Below are positions 63,457 through 64,000 of a stretch of DNA of 64,000 bases, piece after piece. The notes beneath the pieces are model-generated. The model did no database searches, was not told the origin of the DNA, and saw only the letters and a program-made list of their open reading frames with translations. Both the position numbers and the translations under genes were made by a program. Every line of letters begins with the position of its first letter. Position 1 is the stretch's first letter. The DNA is from an uncultured Rhizobium sp. (GTDB lineage: Bacteria; Pseudomonadota; Alphaproteobacteria; Rhizobiales; Rhizobiaceae), in assembly GCA_945952315.1 (NCBI GenBank), contig CAMFIE010000003.1, forward strand, positions 151,291-215,290, written 5' to 3'.

Positions 63457-63816
63457 ATGGTGACCTCTCGCTATATCCCTGAAGCTCTGCCTATCGTAGA
63501 GGTGTTGCCACCAATCAAGGGGTCTTTCCGCATTCTGCATTGGGCGCTGCCTGAGGGCCTGCTTGTCGTCGCCGCTGTGCTTGAGCGAGTGGAGGAGCTG
63601 GCGGGCGGCATCGTGGTCCACTCAAGGTCTGGCCTGCTGGCAAATCCGCAAGGGGGAAAGGGCAGGCTCGGTGTCGGTGACTTCGGGCTACGGGCCAAGC
63701 AGGCGGAGCGGGAGGTGGAGCGAGAGGAGGCCGGGAAGCCTCAGCGCGTGGTAAGGAGCTATAGGCCGGGCGAAAGGCGAGACGGCAATGTGGTGTCGCT
63801 GGGTGTGGGCAGCTAA
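63457..63816 (+). CDS. Possible hypothetical protein
   Basis: A frame of about 119 residues from ATG 63457, rich in Val, Arg and Glu (GLRAKQAEREVEREEAGKP and RVVRSYRPGERRDGNVVSLGVGS at the end). It continues an open frame that overlaps the end of the S24-like gene. No family is recognised and the ribosome site is weak. A competing frame of 105 residues lies on the other strand (63304-63621), starting at GTG. I cannot decide which, if either, is expressed. Confidence 0.3.
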   Translation: MVTSRYIPEALPIVEVLPPIKGSFRILHWALPEGLLVVAAVLERVEELAGGIVVHSRSGLLANPQGGKGRLGVGDFGLRAKQAEREVEREEAGKPQRVVRSYRPGERRDGNVVSLGVGS

Positions 63817-64000
63817 TGCCTTGCGCCGGTTGTTGCGTCACTAGCTTTGGGTTAAACTATTCCAACGGAAACCCGGGATAGACAGAATTAATAGAATGAA
63901 GAATCCTGTCTTGAGTGCTAGCGGAGAGCTGATTCCAAAATGGCTCTGAACCGCACCGGATTTGCCGGAGACCGTTTGGTTTAAGTTATGCGGCTATGGC
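63817..64000. other. Right edge, no gene identified
   Basis: 184 bp with no supportable gene. The final 50 bp (CGCACCGGATTTGCCGG followed by GTTTGGTTTAAGTTATG) has the look of an insertion-sequence end, but no terminal repeat or transposase is visible inside the window. The other end of the mobile region is not reached. Confidence 0.3.

Noticed and set aside
63304..63621. Minus-strand 105-codon frame from GTG
   Set aside because: Overlaps the end of the S24-like gene and ends in Gly/Ser-rich low-complexity sequence; a stop codon precedes the GTG directly and no clear ribosome site is present. Left undecided.
63950..64000. Insertion-sequence terminus at the right edge
   Set aside because: Only a resemblance; no inverted repeat partner or transposase within the window.

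Overview
The window looks like a chromosomal segment of a Rhizobiaceae-type alphaproteobacterium. The polA - small RNA - marR order, the dnaK-dnaJ-recF-moeB neighbourhood, an AroA very close to the Agrobacterium CP4 type, and an anti-Shine-Dalgarno 'cuckoo' type small RNA all point there. Positions 1 to about 55.7 kb are GC-rich core chromosome. From the 3' end of a tRNA-Ala gene (55632-55707) to the right edge the sequence changes character: lower GC, phage or plasmid-like genes and dense repeats. I read that part as an integrated mobile element whose far end lies outside the window.

Core region. 1-9.1 kb: end of phnN, polA, an alpha-r7 type small RNA, a MarR regulator, an M20 dipeptidase, a cuckoo-type small RNA on the minus strand, a YbaK-type deacylase and a bifunctional penicillin-binding protein. 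9.3-15.1 kb: dnaK, dnaJ, recF, a MoeB/ThiF-like adenylyltransferase and an acetyltransferase. 15.2-23.4 kb: a 2-hydroxyacid dehydrogenase, an SH3 protein, an adenosine-kinase-like enzyme, an AEC transporter, a DUF1330 protein, a Gfo/Idh/MocA oxidoreductase, and a two-gene repair operon (metallo-beta-lactamase exonuclease and ATP-dependent DNA ligase). 23.4-28.4 kb: a valine-degradation operon (isobutyryl-CoA dehydrogenase, 3-hydroxyisobutyryl-CoA hydrolase, 3-hydroxyisobutyrate dehydrogenase, enoyl-CoA hydratase) with a divergent LysR regulator. 28.5-36.6 kb: RpiR regulator, AcuI-type reductase, aldehyde dehydrogenase, an uncharacterised UPF0261 - HAD - class III aminotransferase operon, and a secreted serine hydrolase. 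36.7-46.1 kb: an essentially complete 4-hydroxyphenylacetate (homoprotocatechuate) pathway, hpaA, hpaBC, hpaR, isomerase, hpaE, hpaD, a fumarylacetoacetase-family enzyme, hpaH and hpaI, taking 4-hydroxyphenylacetate to pyruvate and succinate semialdehyde. 46.2-55.5 kb: cmk, rpsA, an unrecognised 575-residue protein, a NAMPT/NadV enzyme, rnd, aroA and a FYDLN-acid protein.

Mobile region (55.7-64 kb). It holds a DUF3800 protein, a truncated Rha-type phage gene, a stand-alone HEAGH metallopeptidase-like protein and a small serine recombinase. Next comes a run of three genes: an RNase H-fold protein that has lost most catalytic acids, a zinc-knuckle protein, and a 450-residue protein combining a probable winged-helix N-terminus with family A/T7-type polymerase motifs A, B and C. 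Directly after them is a repeat-rich non-coding block with 12-bp iteron-like repeats. A small immunity-type region follows: an XRE regulator divergent from an S24-like protein with Cys in place of the catalytic Ser, separated by three 19-bp operator-like repeats. The recombinase, RNase H-like protein, polymerase-like protein and iterons together suggest an undescribed self-replicating or polymerase-bearing element. This is the most interesting part of the window. All family assignments are by eye; no searches were run.
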